Shown here in pieces: positions 6,707 through 15,391 of a stretch of DNA of 64,000 nt. How positions within the stretch are numbered: the stretch's first letter is position 1; each line of letters begins with the position of its first letter. The notes below the pieces were generated by a model. The model saw only the letters and a program-made list of their open reading frames with translations, was not told the origin of the DNA and did no database searches. The translations under genes and the position numbers were made by a program. The stretch is from Mesorhizobium sp. WSM3626 (GTDB taxonomy: Bacteria; Pseudomonadota; Alphaproteobacteria; Rhizobiales; Rhizobiaceae): assembly GCF_000513935.1 (NCBI RefSeq), contig NZ_AZUY01000023.1:326-64325 (forward strand). The letters run 5' to 3'.

Positions 6707-7839
6707 CACGTCTTCAGCGATTTGCTGAAGGCGTTGGTGAAAATCACGTCGCCATGATCGTCGCTGGCTTGCCCCAACACGACGTCCAGGCTGTCGTCGG
6801 TGACACGTGCCAGAGCGAAGCCGCCCATGTAGGCCGCTTTCGGCTTGAAGAGATCGAGGCCGTCGCGTTGATAGATCATCGGCACCTCGTGCTGATGACC
6901 ATGGAAGACGGCAACGACGTTGTAGCCCTTCAGGGCCGCCAGCAATGCCTGGCGGTCCGCATCGCTCCACCAATGCGGCGCTCCCTTGCCGCCGTCGTCG
7001 AACACTCTCTTGACGGTATCCCACCGCTCCATCGAAAAACTGTCCCAGCCATAATGCTGGAACAGGATGACCGGGCGGCCGTCCGCCGCATAGGTCGCCA
7101 GATCCTGCTTGAGCCAAGGCAGGCTGTTGTCGGCGCCGTGGCCGGTGTCGCCGGCGAAACGATGGGTCTGCACCAGATGCAGGCCACCCCAGTCCCATGA
7201 ATAGCAGTCGGTGTCGACGTCGTAGCTGGTGGCCGGCACCGGCGGCTTGAAGAACACGCCGGCGCGGTGATTGACCTCGACATAATCGCGCATTTCGCGC
7301 CGGTACCAGTCGACATGATGTGGCGGACCGTTCTGATCGAGGTCATGATTGCCGAGGCCGACATAAACTGGAACATGCACGCGGTCGGGCCCCATGCCTT
7401 GCTGATAGCGCTGGCTGAACTGCAGGAGTTGGGTGCCTTCGCTGGGCTCGGTGATCTGGCCGCCGCCATCGTCGGTGATGTCACCGCCGACGGCAAGTCC
7501 GAGCGGCGTGCCGATGCGGCTGCCGGCCGACCGCAAGCCCGTGGCGACGCCGTTGATCTCGACCGGCCACTTCTTGTCACCGATGGCGTTCAACGCCGCG
7601 ACGTTGCGCAACAGCGCCGCGTCCGTCTTGCCTTCCTGCTGACAATTGGGGCTCAAACCGCTCGCCATGCGGCAGGCATGGACATCGGCGACGAACAGGA
7701 AGGTGGCGTCGACGGGCTGGATGCGCTGCCCGGTCTGACCGAGCGCCGGGCGCGGAAGCGCACTGGCAGCGGCAAGACCGGCGGCCTGCACCAGAAAACC
7801 ACGCCGCGACAGCAAAAGGGACGAAGGGCGATTCATCAT
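6706..7839 (-). CDS. Tat-exported calcineurin-like metallophosphoesterase
   Basis: The protein has 377 residues. The N-terminus carries a twin-arginine signal, SRRGFLVQAAGLAAASALPR (residues 11-30), so it is exported folded to the periplasm. The metallophosphoesterase ligand motifs appear in order: FVADVHA, GGDITD, GLGNHDLD, FQHYGWD and FHGHQHE. These bind two metal ions and hydrolyse phosphomono- or diesters. The substrate cannot be inferred. It is monocistronic, converging on csbD with a shared terminator. Confidence 0.9.
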   Translation of the reverse strand: MMNRPSSLLLSRRGFLVQAAGLAAASALPRPALGQTGQRIQPVDATFLFVADVHACRMASGLSPNCQQEGKTDAALLRNVAALNAIGDKKWPVEINGVATGLRSAGSRIGTPLGLAVGGDITDDGGGQITEPSEGTQLLQFSQRYQQGMGPDRVHVPVYVGLGNHDLDQNGPPHHVDWYRREMRDYVEVNHRAGVFFKPPVPATSYDVDTDCYSWDWGGLHLVQTHRFAGDTGHGADNSLPWLKQDLATYAADGRPVILFQHYGWDSFSMERWDTVKRVFDDGGKGAPHWWSDADRQALLAALKGYNVVAVFHGHQHEVPMIYQRDGLDLFKPKAAYMGGFALARVTDDSLDVVLGQASDDHGDVIFTNAFSKSLKT

Positions 7840-7973
7840 CGGGGAATTTCAGCATGGAGAGCGGGCGGCAGTAAAGTTCAGCGGTTACGAGACGATCAAG
7901 CCATTGGCCGAGTAGCAACCGGCTTTCCACGCTCGTCGCGGCATCGGCGGCAAAGCTCGGCTGTAGCTTGCCC

Positions 7974-8672
7974 TCAAGTGCCGCCGAACCGCCGCAGCAC
8001 TCTGCGACGTCGCCTCGCCCCCGGATCGCCCTGCGATGATTGCGCTTGCGCGGCGCTCCGCTCGAACGCCGCAAGGCAATCGCGCAAAGGGCCGGCGTGC
8101 TGCTCCGTCTTGGCCATCGACATGGCGCCGGAATAGGCAGCGACGGCAACCAGCGCAAAATGCTCGGGATCCGTGCCTTGCTCCCTGCCCTCCTGCTGGT
8201 CGGCCCTGATCTTGTCGGCGATCGCCTGGCGCCATGCCGCAAAAATACCGGCAAGGGCAATCCGGAATTCGGGATCGGCAAGCGAGAGTTCATGCGCCAG
8301 GTTATTCAGCGGGCAGCCGCGTACGAAACCTTGCCGTTCCAGTTCGGCCGCCACGGCTTCGAACACCTGACGCACGCCTTCGCGCGCCGAAGCCGCCTGC
8401 CGCACCGGCGCTATCCACGTCTCCTTGATCGCTGCCGCCACGCGCTCGTCGATGACCGCCAGCGCCAATGCCTTCTTGGTCGGGAAATGATGATGCAGCG
8501 CGCCACCGCTGACGCCTGCCGCCGTCATCAGGTCGCCGAGGCTGGAAGCATGGTAGCCGCGTGCCTGAAACGCGACTTCCGCGACATCGAGCACTTTCCG
8601 GCGCATGCCTTCGGGATCGTTGATGCGTTTGCCTCGGGCTCGCCTTGGCCGGACGTTTATCTCTGCTGACAT
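7974..8672 (-). CDS. TetR/AcrR family regulator
   Basis: The protein has 232 residues, starting MSAEINVRPRRARGKRI. The HTH covers about residues 25-65 (RGYHASSLGDLMTAAGVSGG, then ALHHHFPTKKALA), followed by a helical ligand domain (FVRGCPLNNLAHELSLADPE) and a basic Arg-rich tail. It is transcribed away from the NIPSNAP gene, and two AAACAG...CTGTTT palindromes fill the gap, so it most likely represses both genes. The basic C-terminal extension (GARRRRRVLRRF) is unusual and may only be a tail. Confidence 0.9.
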   Translation of the reverse strand: MSAEINVRPRRARGKRINDPEGMRRKVLDVAEVAFQARGYHASSLGDLMTAAGVSGGALHHHFPTKKALALAVIDERVAAAIKETWIAPVRQAASAREGVRQVFEAVAAELERQGFVRGCPLNNLAHELSLADPEFRIALAGIFAAWRQAIADKIRADQQEGREQGTDPEHFALVAVAAYSGAMSMAKTEQHAGPLRDCLAAFERSAAQAQSSQGDPGARRRRRVLRRFGGT

Positions 8673-8695
8673 TGCCGAAGGATAGCATGTTGACA

Positions 8696-8741
8696 AAACA
8701 GGGCAACCGGTCTGTTTATAAACAGGATGATCAACCTGTTT
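8696..8741. promoter_or_regulatory. Two TetR operators in the TetR-NIPSNAP intergenic region
   Basis: AAACAG(N10)CTGTTT at 8696-8717 and AAACAGG(N8)CCTGTTT at 8720-8741 are 22-bp palindromes with starts 24 bp apart. They cover the divergent promoter region; the second ends 13 bases before the NIPSNAP ATG. Palindromes of this size are typical TetR dimer sites. Confidence 0.75.
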
Positions 8742-8754
8742 TGGAGAACACCGG

Positions 8755-9516
8755 ATGAAGCCGACCCCGAATGCCATGCCGAAGCCCGCTGCACTCGCCT
8801 CGCCGATCATCGAATTGCGCCAGTACACATTGAAACCCGGCCGGCGCGAAACGTTGATCGAGATCTTCGACACGGAGTTCATCGAAAGCCAGGAAGATGC
8901 GGGGATGACGATCATCGGCCAATTCCGCGACCTCGATCGCCCCGACATGTTCGTTTGGATGCGCGGCTTCGAGAGCATGGATGCCCGAAAGGATGCTCTC
9001 GGCGCATTCTATGACGGCCCTGTATGGGCGGCGCACCGTGATGCCGCCAATGCGACGATGATCGATTCCGACGATGTGTTGCTGCTGCGACCGGCCTGGC
9101 CGGACGCCGGCTTCGATCTGTCAGGACCGCGCCGGCCAATTGCGGCCAAAAGCACAGGCGATCGGAATCGGTTGTCTGGTCTGGTTGAGATTTCGATTCA
9201 TCATTTGCCGCCGGGCACCGGCGCCGACTTCGCCGGGCGTTTCCGGGCGGAGATGGTTGCGCGGCTTGCCCAGAACGGCGCGCGTCTGCTCGGCGCCTTC
9301 CTGACGGAGCCGGCCGCAAACACGTTCCCTCGACTTCCCGTGCGCGCCGGAGAAAACGTCTTCATCGCCGTTACCGGCTTCCACAACGCCGATGCCAGCC
9401 ATCGCCTCGCCGTTTCGCCGGCGTGGCGGGCGCTCGGCCAGAGCATGCAAGCCGTCAGCGCGAAGCCGGCCGAGACGTTGCGGCTGGTGCCCACGGCCCG
9501 ATCGCTGTTGAGGTGA
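8755..9516 (+). CDS. NIPSNAP family protein
   Basis: The protein has 253 residues. The N-terminal region IIELRQYTLKPGRRETLIEI, followed by GQFRDLDRPDMFVWMRGFES, is characteristic of NIPSNAP domains, and the second half (VEISIHHLPPGTGADFAGRF) appears to be a related ferredoxin-like repeat. The molecular role of bacterial NIPSNAP proteins is unknown; the fold resembles small dimeric alpha/beta-barrel enzymes. Expression is probably controlled by the divergent TetR through the two palindromes at 8696-8741, so this protein may act on the regulator's ligand. Confidence 0.85.
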   Translation: MKPTPNAMPKPAALASPIIELRQYTLKPGRRETLIEIFDTEFIESQEDAGMTIIGQFRDLDRPDMFVWMRGFESMDARKDALGAFYDGPVWAAHRDAANATMIDSDDVLLLRPAWPDAGFDLSGPRRPIAAKSTGDRNRLSGLVEISIHHLPPGTGADFAGRFRAEMVARLAQNGARLLGAFLTEPAANTFPRLPVRAGENVFIAVTGFHNADASHRLAVSPAWRALGQSMQAVSAKPAETLRLVPTARSLLR

Positions 9517-10350
9517 TCAGCGGCCGGACAACATCCCCGAGATCGCGAAGGCGACAAAGGCCGGATCCTCCCAATGCGGATTGTGACCGCAATTTGGCGC
9601 CCAGACGAGACGGGATCCGGTCAGCGCCTCGGCCAAAGCCTGCTGGTGCGCTTCGCCGAAAAGCGGGTCGCAGGCGCCGGCGATGATCAGCGCCCTGGCC
9701 CGCACGGTCCGCGCCTCGGCTACCAGGTCCGTGATGCGGACTTCCTCCAGAATGGCGCGCCAGCGGGCCACCGGCATGGCGGAAGCTTCCTTCGCCAGGC
9801 CAGCGAGAAACGGCCGCGGCACCGAGGACCGGCAGGCATGCCACCAGTCGTAGAACGGGTCGGCCGGCGATAGCGGGTCGCGCAAATCCTGAATGCCGAC
9901 CGGCAGCGGATGGTCCGGCGTGAAACCGGGCTTCAGCGTGCTGGCCAGCACGACCAGGCCACCGATGAGGTCCGGCTGCCGCGCGGCCAATGCAATCGCC
10001 ACCATGCCGCCCAGGGAATGACCGACGACGACAGGCTGGTCCAACCGCAAGTGCCGGATCAACCCTGCAATATCCTCGGCGAAATCCGCGACGCGGCAGC
10101 CGTCGCCCGCCTGCGAGGCACCATGGCCGCGCAGATCGGGCATGATCAGCCGGCGTCCGGCCAGATGCGGCGCCAGCAGCGAAAAGCTGCGGCTGGTGTC
10201 CGTGAAACCATGAACCAGCAACAGCGGCGGCCCGGCGCCGGCGATCTCGACATAGGCTATGTCGAGATCGCCGGCATTGATCCATTGCTTGCGGCCAGCC
10301 CAGGCGTCCTGTTCCACTCCGGCAATGGGCAAGGCGTCCGGTGGTCTCAC
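9517..10350 (-). CDS. Alpha/beta hydrolase, co-transcribed with choX-like gene
   Basis: The protein has 277 residues with an alpha/beta hydrolase fold. The oxyanion region is LLLVHGFTDTSRS, the nucleophile elbow GHSLGG (Ser112), the acid Asp228 (AGACDPLFG) and the catalytic His256 (NCGHNPHWEDP). The GTG start at 10350 overlaps the choX-like stop by four bases (GTGA), so both are in one operon. An esterase or lipase acting on a choline-containing compound is an attractive idea from context only; the sequence does not fix the substrate. Confidence 0.87.
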   Translation of the reverse strand: MRPPDALPIAGVEQDAWAGRKQWINAGDLDIAYVEIAGAGPPLLLVHGFTDTSRSFSLLAPHLAGRRLIMPDLRGHGASQAGDGCRVADFAEDIAGLIRHLRLDQPVVVGHSLGGMVAIALAARQPDLIGGLVVLASTLKPGFTPDHPLPVGIQDLRDPLSPADPFYDWWHACRSSVPRPFLAGLAKEASAMPVARWRAILEEVRITDLVAEARTVRARALIIAGACDPLFGEAHQQALAEALTGSRLVWAPNCGHNPHWEDPAFVAFAISGMLSGR

Positions 10351-11285
10351 AGGCCGAGCTTTTCCTTGACGGCGGCGAGACCAGGTTTGCCATCGAAAGT
10401 CGTGACACCGGCGAGCCAGGCATCAAGGCGGTTCTTGTTCAGCGTGATCGCCTTCAGCGCCCCATCCTCCGGCTTCATGCCGTCATTGATGAGGTAGCCC
10501 ATGCCGACATTCTCGAAGTCGATATCGAAGGCTAGGTTCCTGAGGAACTGCGCCACGTTCGGACATTCCTGCAGGTAGCCCTTGCGCACCTGCGTCGTCA
10601 CCGTCGCGGCGCCGAAATTCGGGCCGAAGAACTTGTCGCCGCCGGTCAGGTACTTGAAGTCGTACATGGTGTTCATCGGATGTGGCGCCCAGCCCTGGAA
10701 GACGATGAACTGCTTCTCCTTGATCTCGTAACCGACCTCCGACAGCATGCCGGCTTCGCTGGACTCGACCACGTGCCAGCCATCGAGGCCGAAGGCCGGA
10801 TCGGCGATGGCATCCATCATCAGTTGGTTGGAGCCGGGCTCGATGCCATACATCTTCTTGCCGAACTTGTCGGCGAACTTGTGCAGGTCGGAGACGTCCT
10901 TGACCCCCGCCTCCCAGACATAGGTCGGCACGGCGAAGGTGTATTTGGCGCCGACGAGATTGACACGCACATTCTCGATCGAGCCGTCCTTCTTGTAGGG
11001 CTCGTAATAAGTGACCATCGCCGGGTCCCAGTAACCCAGGAACAGGTCGAGATCCCGGTTCTTCATGCCTTCGTAGATGACGTTGATGCCGAGCACCTCG
11101 CTCTGTGGCTGATAGCCGAGCGCTTGCAGGAGCACGTTGCCCACCCCCGTGGTGAAAGCGAGATCGTTCCAGCCGGGCTCGGCCATGCGGACCGCCCGGC
11201 ATTGCTCGGGGTCCGCCGCCTGGGCCGCCTGCGAGGCCGAGACCAGCGCGGCAAGACAGGCACCACTTGCAAGGATGCGCAACAT
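10347..11285 (-). CDS. ChoX-like choline/betaine ABC transporter substrate-binding protein
   Basis: The protein has 312 residues: a signal peptide (about residues 1-23, ending ASQAAQAA) and an OpuAC/ProX-type binding domain. Segments such as GIEPG, VVESSEAGML, FQGWAPHPMN and QECPNV align with those I recall from rhizobial ChoX, the periplasmic choline-binding protein. The start at 11285 follows GAGGAGAACGG. No permease or ATPase (choW/choV) is present nearby, so it must share or lack a transporter. It faces a BetI-like repressor with an inverted repeat between them. Confidence 0.83.
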   Translation of the reverse strand: MLRILASGACLAALVSASQAAQAADPEQCRAVRMAEPGWNDLAFTTGVGNVLLQALGYQPQSEVLGINVIYEGMKNRDLDLFLGYWDPAMVTYYEPYKKDGSIENVRVNLVGAKYTFAVPTYVWEAGVKDVSDLHKFADKFGKKMYGIEPGSNQLMMDAIADPAFGLDGWHVVESSEAGMLSEVGYEIKEKQFIVFQGWAPHPMNTMYDFKYLTGGDKFFGPNFGAATVTTQVRKGYLQECPNVAQFLRNLAFDIDFENVGMGYLINDGMKPEDGALKAITLNKNRLDAWLAGVTTFDGKPGLAAVKEKLGL

Positions 11286-11306
11286 TCCGTTCTCCTCATT
11301 GCTCAA

Positions 11307-11344
11307 ATTGACCAATCGGTCTTTTTATTGTCCCATCGGTCAAT
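11307..11344. promoter_or_regulatory. Candidate BetI operator between choX-like and betI-like genes
   Basis: ATTGACC at 11307-11313 is inverted as GGTCAAT at 11338-11344, and the motif AATCGGTC/CATCGGTC occurs twice inside. The site lies between the two divergent starts (11285 and 11366) and would let a BetI dimer control both directions. Confidence 0.65.
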
Positions 11345-11365
11345 GATTGATCTCGCGGGACGAAA

Positions 11366-12004
11366 ATGTCAACGTGGATTCGTGATGCATGGAACAATCT
11401 CGTGAAACTGAAGCGGCTTGGCGACATACGCCGCAAGGAATTGCGGCAAGCGGCCTTCGCGGTTCTGGAGCGCGAAGGCATAACGGGGGCCACGCTGGAA
11501 AAGGTCGCTGCCCATGCCGGCGCCTCCAAAGGCATCGTGCTGCACTATTTCCGCAACAAGCAGGAATTGTTCGAGCACGCGATGCGCGAGGCCAACGCGG
11601 TCCTGCGCAATGCGGTGGTCGCAAGGCTTCGCCAGGCACGGACGTCGATGGAACGCCTGGATGCGGTGATCGAGGGCAATTTCGAGGAGCATCTCTTCCT
11701 GCCGCCTCTTTGCCATGCCTGGCTTTCGCTCTGTGCCGAGGTGCCGCGCGATGAAAAGCTGGCGCGCATCCAGAAGGTGATCCACGGGCGCATGCGCTCG
11801 AACCTCTTATCCGGCCTGCGCGGCCTCGCCTCACCCGGCGAGGCCGACGACATCGCGCTTGGCGTCACGGCCTTGATCGACGGACTTTGGCTTCGCCTTG
11901 GCCTGCAGCCGGGCAGCGTCTCGCGCGAACAGGCGATCCGGCAGGTCAAGGGCTATGTCGCCGCGCGGCTCGCAACCCAAAAGCGCTCGACCACCCACGG
12001 GTGA
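11366..12004 (+). CDS. BetI-like TetR family transcriptional repressor
   Basis: The protein has 212 residues. The HTH region LEKVAAHAGASKGIVLHYF, then RNKQELFEHAMRE, and the C-terminal DGLWLRLGL are hallmarks of BetI, the choline-sensing repressor of betaine synthesis genes. The ATG at 11366 gives an N-terminal extension compared with BetI; GTG at 11402 (VKLKRLGDIRRKEL) is an alternative that fits the family better. It is divergent from the choX-like gene. The betA/betB genes are not in the window, so it may control only this small uptake-hydrolase operon or a distant regulon. Confidence 0.82.
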   Translation: MSTWIRDAWNNLVKLKRLGDIRRKELRQAAFAVLEREGITGATLEKVAAHAGASKGIVLHYFRNKQELFEHAMREANAVLRNAVVARLRQARTSMERLDAVIEGNFEEHLFLPPLCHAWLSLCAEVPRDEKLARIQKVIHGRMRSNLLSGLRGLASPGEADDIALGVTALIDGLWLRLGLQPGSVSREQAIRQVKGYVAARLATQKRSTTHG

Positions 12005-12042
12005 TTTTTGCGGTGGATGGCGGATACACGGCTGGATGAAGC

Positions 12043-13014
12043 CTAGGTCCGGGAACCGGTCGTTTCATCGCCGTCGAGATCCCTGAAGCCGAGCGCCTCG
12101 ACAGCTTCGAGGATCTGATTGCGAATCCAGCGGTGCGGCGGGTCATCGTCATGGCGGGCGTGCCAGTACATCCTGACTTCCGGCACCGCAATCGCGAACG
12201 GCGGTTGGTAGATCACGACCGGCAAGCTCTTGACCGCTGCTACCGCGAACTGCCTGGGAACGGCGGCAAGGTGGTTTCCGCTGGCTACCGCCAATGCAAC
12301 GGCCTGAAAATGCGGCAAGGCGAGGCTCACCCGGCGCTTCAGCCCGATCTTGTCCAGCGCCGCGTCGGTAGAGCCCGACATCGAACCGTCGATGGAGCGA
12401 AGAACATGCGGCAATTCGCAGAAAAGCTCTATCGGCAAAGGCTCGCCGTCCGCGATCCCGGCTTGCTTGATCGCGGTATTGTCCCTCGCGGCAATGATTG
12501 CGAATGGCGAATGGAACAGTGGCGTGCTGGAGACCCAGTCGGGAACCTCCAGCGGGCGTTCGAGGGCAGCGTCGATTTCATCGTCCTGGAGCAACCTCGA
12601 AACGTCGCCGCGCGCGCTGTCCAGAAAGCGAAACGACACGCCGGGCGCCATCGCCGCGATGCGCGCCGCCAGCGGCGGCATCAGCAGCATGGAGAAGAAA
12701 TCCGCGCCCATGAAGGTGAAGGTTCGCTCCAACCCGGCAGGATCGAAGTCCTTGCCAGTCTGGAAAACGCGTTCGATCTCGCGCAGTGCCGCGCGCACCG
12801 GCTCCGTCAGGCTTTCGGCGCGCGGGGTCGGCACCATGTCGTTGCCGCGCCGCACAAACAGCTGGTCGTTGAGGAGATGACGCAGGCGATTGAGCGCCGC
12901 GCTCACGGCGGGCTGGCTCAGCCCGATCTGCTCGCCGGCGCGCGTCACGCTTCGTTCACGCAAAAGCGCATCGAGCACCCTGACGAGATTGAGGTCGAGC
13001 GCATTTAAATCCAT
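12043..13014 (-). CDS. LysR family transcriptional regulator
   Basis: The protein has 323 residues from the ATG at 13014, which has GGGGCGGATTG upstream and gives the usual MDLNALDLNLVRVLDALLRE start. The winged HTH covers about residues 5-65 (RSVTRAGEQIGLSQPAVSAA), and the rest is the two-lobed effector domain. The N-terminal pattern is of the NodD/LinR-like branch. It is divergent from the cupin gene with about 110 bp between, so that is the expected target. The effector is unknown. Confidence 0.9.
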   Translation of the reverse strand: MDLNALDLNLVRVLDALLRERSVTRAGEQIGLSQPAVSAALNRLRHLLNDQLFVRRGNDMVPTPRAESLTEPVRAALREIERVFQTGKDFDPAGLERTFTFMGADFFSMLLMPPLAARIAAMAPGVSFRFLDSARGDVSRLLQDDEIDAALERPLEVPDWVSSTPLFHSPFAIIAARDNTAIKQAGIADGEPLPIELFCELPHVLRSIDGSMSGSTDAALDKIGLKRRVSLALPHFQAVALAVASGNHLAAVPRQFAVAAVKSLPVVIYQPPFAIAVPEVRMYWHARHDDDPPHRWIRNQILEAVEALGFRDLDGDETTGSRT

Positions 13015-13123
13015 GGCATCAATCCGCCCCATACGATCATTCGATTTCCATCGCCCGCCAATCCTTGGTCATGTAGCCGCAGACGCCGCTCAGTCGGCAC
13101 CGCAAGCACAAGGGAGAGCCGTC

Positions 13124-13603
13124 ATGACAATGATCAACAGCACGATCGCAGGCAAGGAACTCCTCTGGTTCAACAACACACTGGTTGCCATTCGGCTCTC
13201 CTCGGCGGAGGGCGAGGACGGCATCTGTGTCGTCGAGCACCGCATGCCCCATGGCGATTCTCCGCCGCTGCATGTGCATCGGCACGAGGACGAGGTGTTT
13301 CATGTCCTGGAGGGACAGCTGCGCTTTCGGATCGACGGCCACGACCAGATCGCCGGTCCTGGCGAAATCATCATCGCGCCGAAAGGCCTGCCGCACACAT
13401 ACAGGGTCGAATCCCAGGACGGCGCGCGCACCTTGACCATCACGCGCGGCTCCGATTTCGAGACGATGCTGCGTCAGACCAGCCGTCCCGCCCAACAGCC
13501 GCAATTGCCGCCGCTGTCGGAGCCGACGCCGCAGATGATCGAGGCTCTGGTGCGGATCTGCGCGGAAAATGGCATCGACATTGTCGGTCCGCCCTTGAGT
13601 TGA
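13124..13603 (+). CDS. Cupin domain protein
   Basis: A 159-residue single-domain cupin. Motif 1 is PPLHVHRHEDEVFHVLEG and motif 2 is PGEIIIAPKGLPHTYRV, giving the metal site (His, His, Glu, His). Such proteins may be dioxygenases, isomerases or simple binders. The C-terminal 45 residues (PQLPPLSEPTPQMIEALVRI) form a helical tail common in quercetinase-like stand-alone cupins. Its likely regulator is the divergent LysR protein. The ATG at 13124 follows AAGGGAGAGCCGTC. Confidence 0.88.
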   Translation: MTMINSTIAGKELLWFNNTLVAIRLSSAEGEDGICVVEHRMPHGDSPPLHVHRHEDEVFHVLEGQLRFRIDGHDQIAGPGEIIIAPKGLPHTYRVESQDGARTLTITRGSDFETMLRQTSRPAQQPQLPPLSEPTPQMIEALVRICAENGIDIVGPPLS

Positions 13604-13617
13604 GAACGCGAAGGCTG

Positions 13618-13655
13618 CCGATCTCCCCTGCAAGGGCTTCCAGTGGGGAGATCGG
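13618..13655 (+). terminator. Stem-loop terminator after cupin gene
   Basis: CCGATCTCCCC at 13618-13628 pairs perfectly with GGGGAGATCGG at 13645-13655. No long T tract follows, so it may also be a transcript-end stabiliser. Confidence 0.6.
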
Positions 13656-13756
13656 AAGCATCTTCAACCGATTTGCATCTCAGTCGCACACATTCTCCGC
13701 TTGAAGCCCGTTGTGCAACGCGATACGCCGTTGCCGGCTTCGACAGGAGAGACCCA

Positions 13757-15154
13757 GTGAGCGCTGAAAAAACCAGAACCGAAACCGATACGTTCGGCCC
13801 CATCGAGGTTGCCGCCGACCGGTATTGGGGCGCTCAGGCGCAGCGTTCCCTGGGCAATTTCAAGATCGGCTGGGAAAAGCAGCCGGCTTCGATCGTGCGC
13901 GCGCTGGGTATCGTCAAGCGGGCGGCGGCGGAAGCCAATATGGAGCTCAAGCGGCTCGATCCGGCCATCGGCAAGGCAATCATCGAGGCCGCGCAAGAGG
14001 TCATCGACGGCAAGCTCAACGACCACTTCCCGCTGGTGGTCTGGCAGACCGGTTCGGGCACGCAGTCCAACATGAACGCCAACGAAGTGATCTCGAATCG
14101 CGCGATCGAAATGCTGGGCGGCGTCATGGGCTCGAAAAAGCCGGTGCACCCCAACGACCACGTCAATATGAGCCAGTCGTCGAACGATACCTATCCGACG
14201 GCCATGCACATCGCCTGCGCCGAGCGGATCGTGCACGACCTCTTGCCGGCGCTGAAGCACCTGCATAAGGCGCTCGCCGCCAAGAGCCGGGACTTCAATC
14301 ACATCATCAAGATCGGCCGCACCCATACGCAGGATGCCACGCCACTGACGCTGGGCCAGGAATTCTCCGGCTACGCGGCGCAGGTCGCATCGTCGATCAA
14401 ACGCATCGAATTGACGCTGCCCGGCCTGCAGGAATTGGCGCAAGGCGGCACTGCCGTCGGCACCGGCCTCAATGCGCCGGTCGGTTTCGCCGAGCGGGTG
14501 GCCGATCGTATCGCCGCCATATCAGGCATCGCCTTCGTCACCGCGCCGAACAAGTTCGAAGCGCTGGCGGCGCACGATTCCATGGTGTTCTCGCACGGCG
14601 CCATCAACGCGGCAGCGGCGGCACTGTTCAAGATCGCCAACGACATCCGCTTTCTCGGCTCCGGCCCGCGCTCTGGCCTCGGCGAATTGTCACTGCCGGA
14701 AAACGAACCCGGCTCCTCGATCATGCCGGGCAAGGTCAACCCGACGCAGTGCGAGGCGATGACGCAAGTTTGCGTGCAGGTCTTCGGCAACAATGCGGCG
14801 CTGACCTTCGCCGGCAGCCAGGGCCATTTCGAGCTCAACGTCTACAATCCGCTGATGGCCTACAACTTCCTCCAGTCGGTGCAGTTGCTGGCCGACGCAT
14901 CGGTCTCCTTCACCGACAATTGCGTAGTCGGCATCGAGGCGCGAGAGGACAACATCAAGGCGGCCCTCGACCGTTCGCTGATGCTGGTGACGGCGCTTGC
15001 GCCCACCATTGGCTATGACAACGCCGCCAAGATCGCCAAGACCGCGCACAAGAAGGGCACGACGTTGCGGGAGGAAGCACTGGCAACCGGACTGGTCAGC
15101 GAGGTCGACTATGACCGCCTGGTGCGGCCGCAGGATATGACCCATCCGGGATGA
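13757..15154 (+). CDS. fumC: Fumarate hydratase, class II
   Basis: The protein has 465 residues, the usual class II length. It interconverts fumarate and malate in the TCA cycle as an oxygen-stable, cofactor-free homotetramer. Signature regions are the N-terminal [43 protein letters not shown] and the superfamily signature [15 protein letters not shown]. The start is GTG at 13757, seven bases after GGAGAG, and yields the expected [18 protein letters not shown] terminus. It is monocistronic and followed by a rhizobial palindrome and a second stem-loop. Confidence 0.96.
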   Translation: MSAEKTRTETDTFGPIEVAADRYWGAQAQRSLGNFKIGWEKQPASIVRALGIVKRAAAEANMELKRLDPAIGKAIIEAAQEVIDGKLNDHFPLVVWQTGSGTQSNMNANEVISNRAIEMLGGVMGSKKPVHPNDHVNMSQSSNDTYPTAMHIACAERIVHDLLPALKHLHKALAAKSRDFNHIIKIGRTHTQDATPLTLGQEFSGYAAQVASSIKRIELTLPGLQELAQGGTAVGTGLNAPVGFAERVADRIAAISGIAFVTAPNKFEALAAHDSMVFSHGAINAAAAALFKIANDIRFLGSGPRSGLGELSLPENEPGSSIMPGKVNPTQCEAMTQVCVQVFGNNAALTFAGSQGHFELNVYNPLMAYNFLQSVQLLADASVSFTDNCVVGIEAREDNIKAALDRSLMLVTALAPTIGYDNAAKIAKTAHKKGTTLREEALATGLVSEVDYDRLVRPQDMTHPG

Positions 15155-15158
15155 AGCG

Positions 15159-15196
15159 ATTCCAGGAAAAGTGCAAAGCGGTTTTCCGTCCGGAAT
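15159..15196. repeat. Rhizobial intergenic palindrome (GGAAAA...TTTTCC type)
   Basis: ATTCC-A-GGAAAA at 15159-15170 is mirrored by TTTTCC-GTC-CGGAAT at 15182-15196 around GTGCAAAGCGG. This sequence closely resembles a short imperfect palindrome present in many copies between genes in Mesorhizobium and relatives. It begins four bases after the fumC stop. Confidence 0.7.
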
Positions 15197-15223
15197 TGCG
15201 TCGGACCACGGCTGACATTTTTC

Positions 15224-15245
15224 GGCGGGAGAATTTACTCCCGCC
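15224..15245 (+). terminator. Stem-loop downstream of fumC
   Basis: GGCGGGAG (15224-15231) and CTCCCGCC (15238-15245) form a perfect 8-bp stem with an AATTTA loop. No T tract follows; terminator function is likely but not certain. Confidence 0.5.
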
Positions 15246-15285
15246 ACCGCATCGTCCGACACGAATTTCGCGCCTCCTGCCCGAT

Positions 15286-15306
15286 CACGGAAATGTATGT
15301 TCCGTG
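15286..15306. promoter_or_regulatory. Inverted repeat upstream of first doxX gene
   Basis: CACGGAA (15286-15292) and TTCCGTG (15300-15306) form a perfect 7+7 inverted repeat with a 7-base spacer, 85 bases before the DoxX ATG. GTGAAC appears again at 15335-15340. This suits an operator for an unlinked repressor, but none is identified. Confidence 0.4.
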
Positions 15307-15391
15307 AACAATGTGTCACCGCATAGCTGACTTTGGTGAACAGTCGGCATCGTCTATCTGAGTGGCGATCCAAACCAATCGGAGAGCCACC

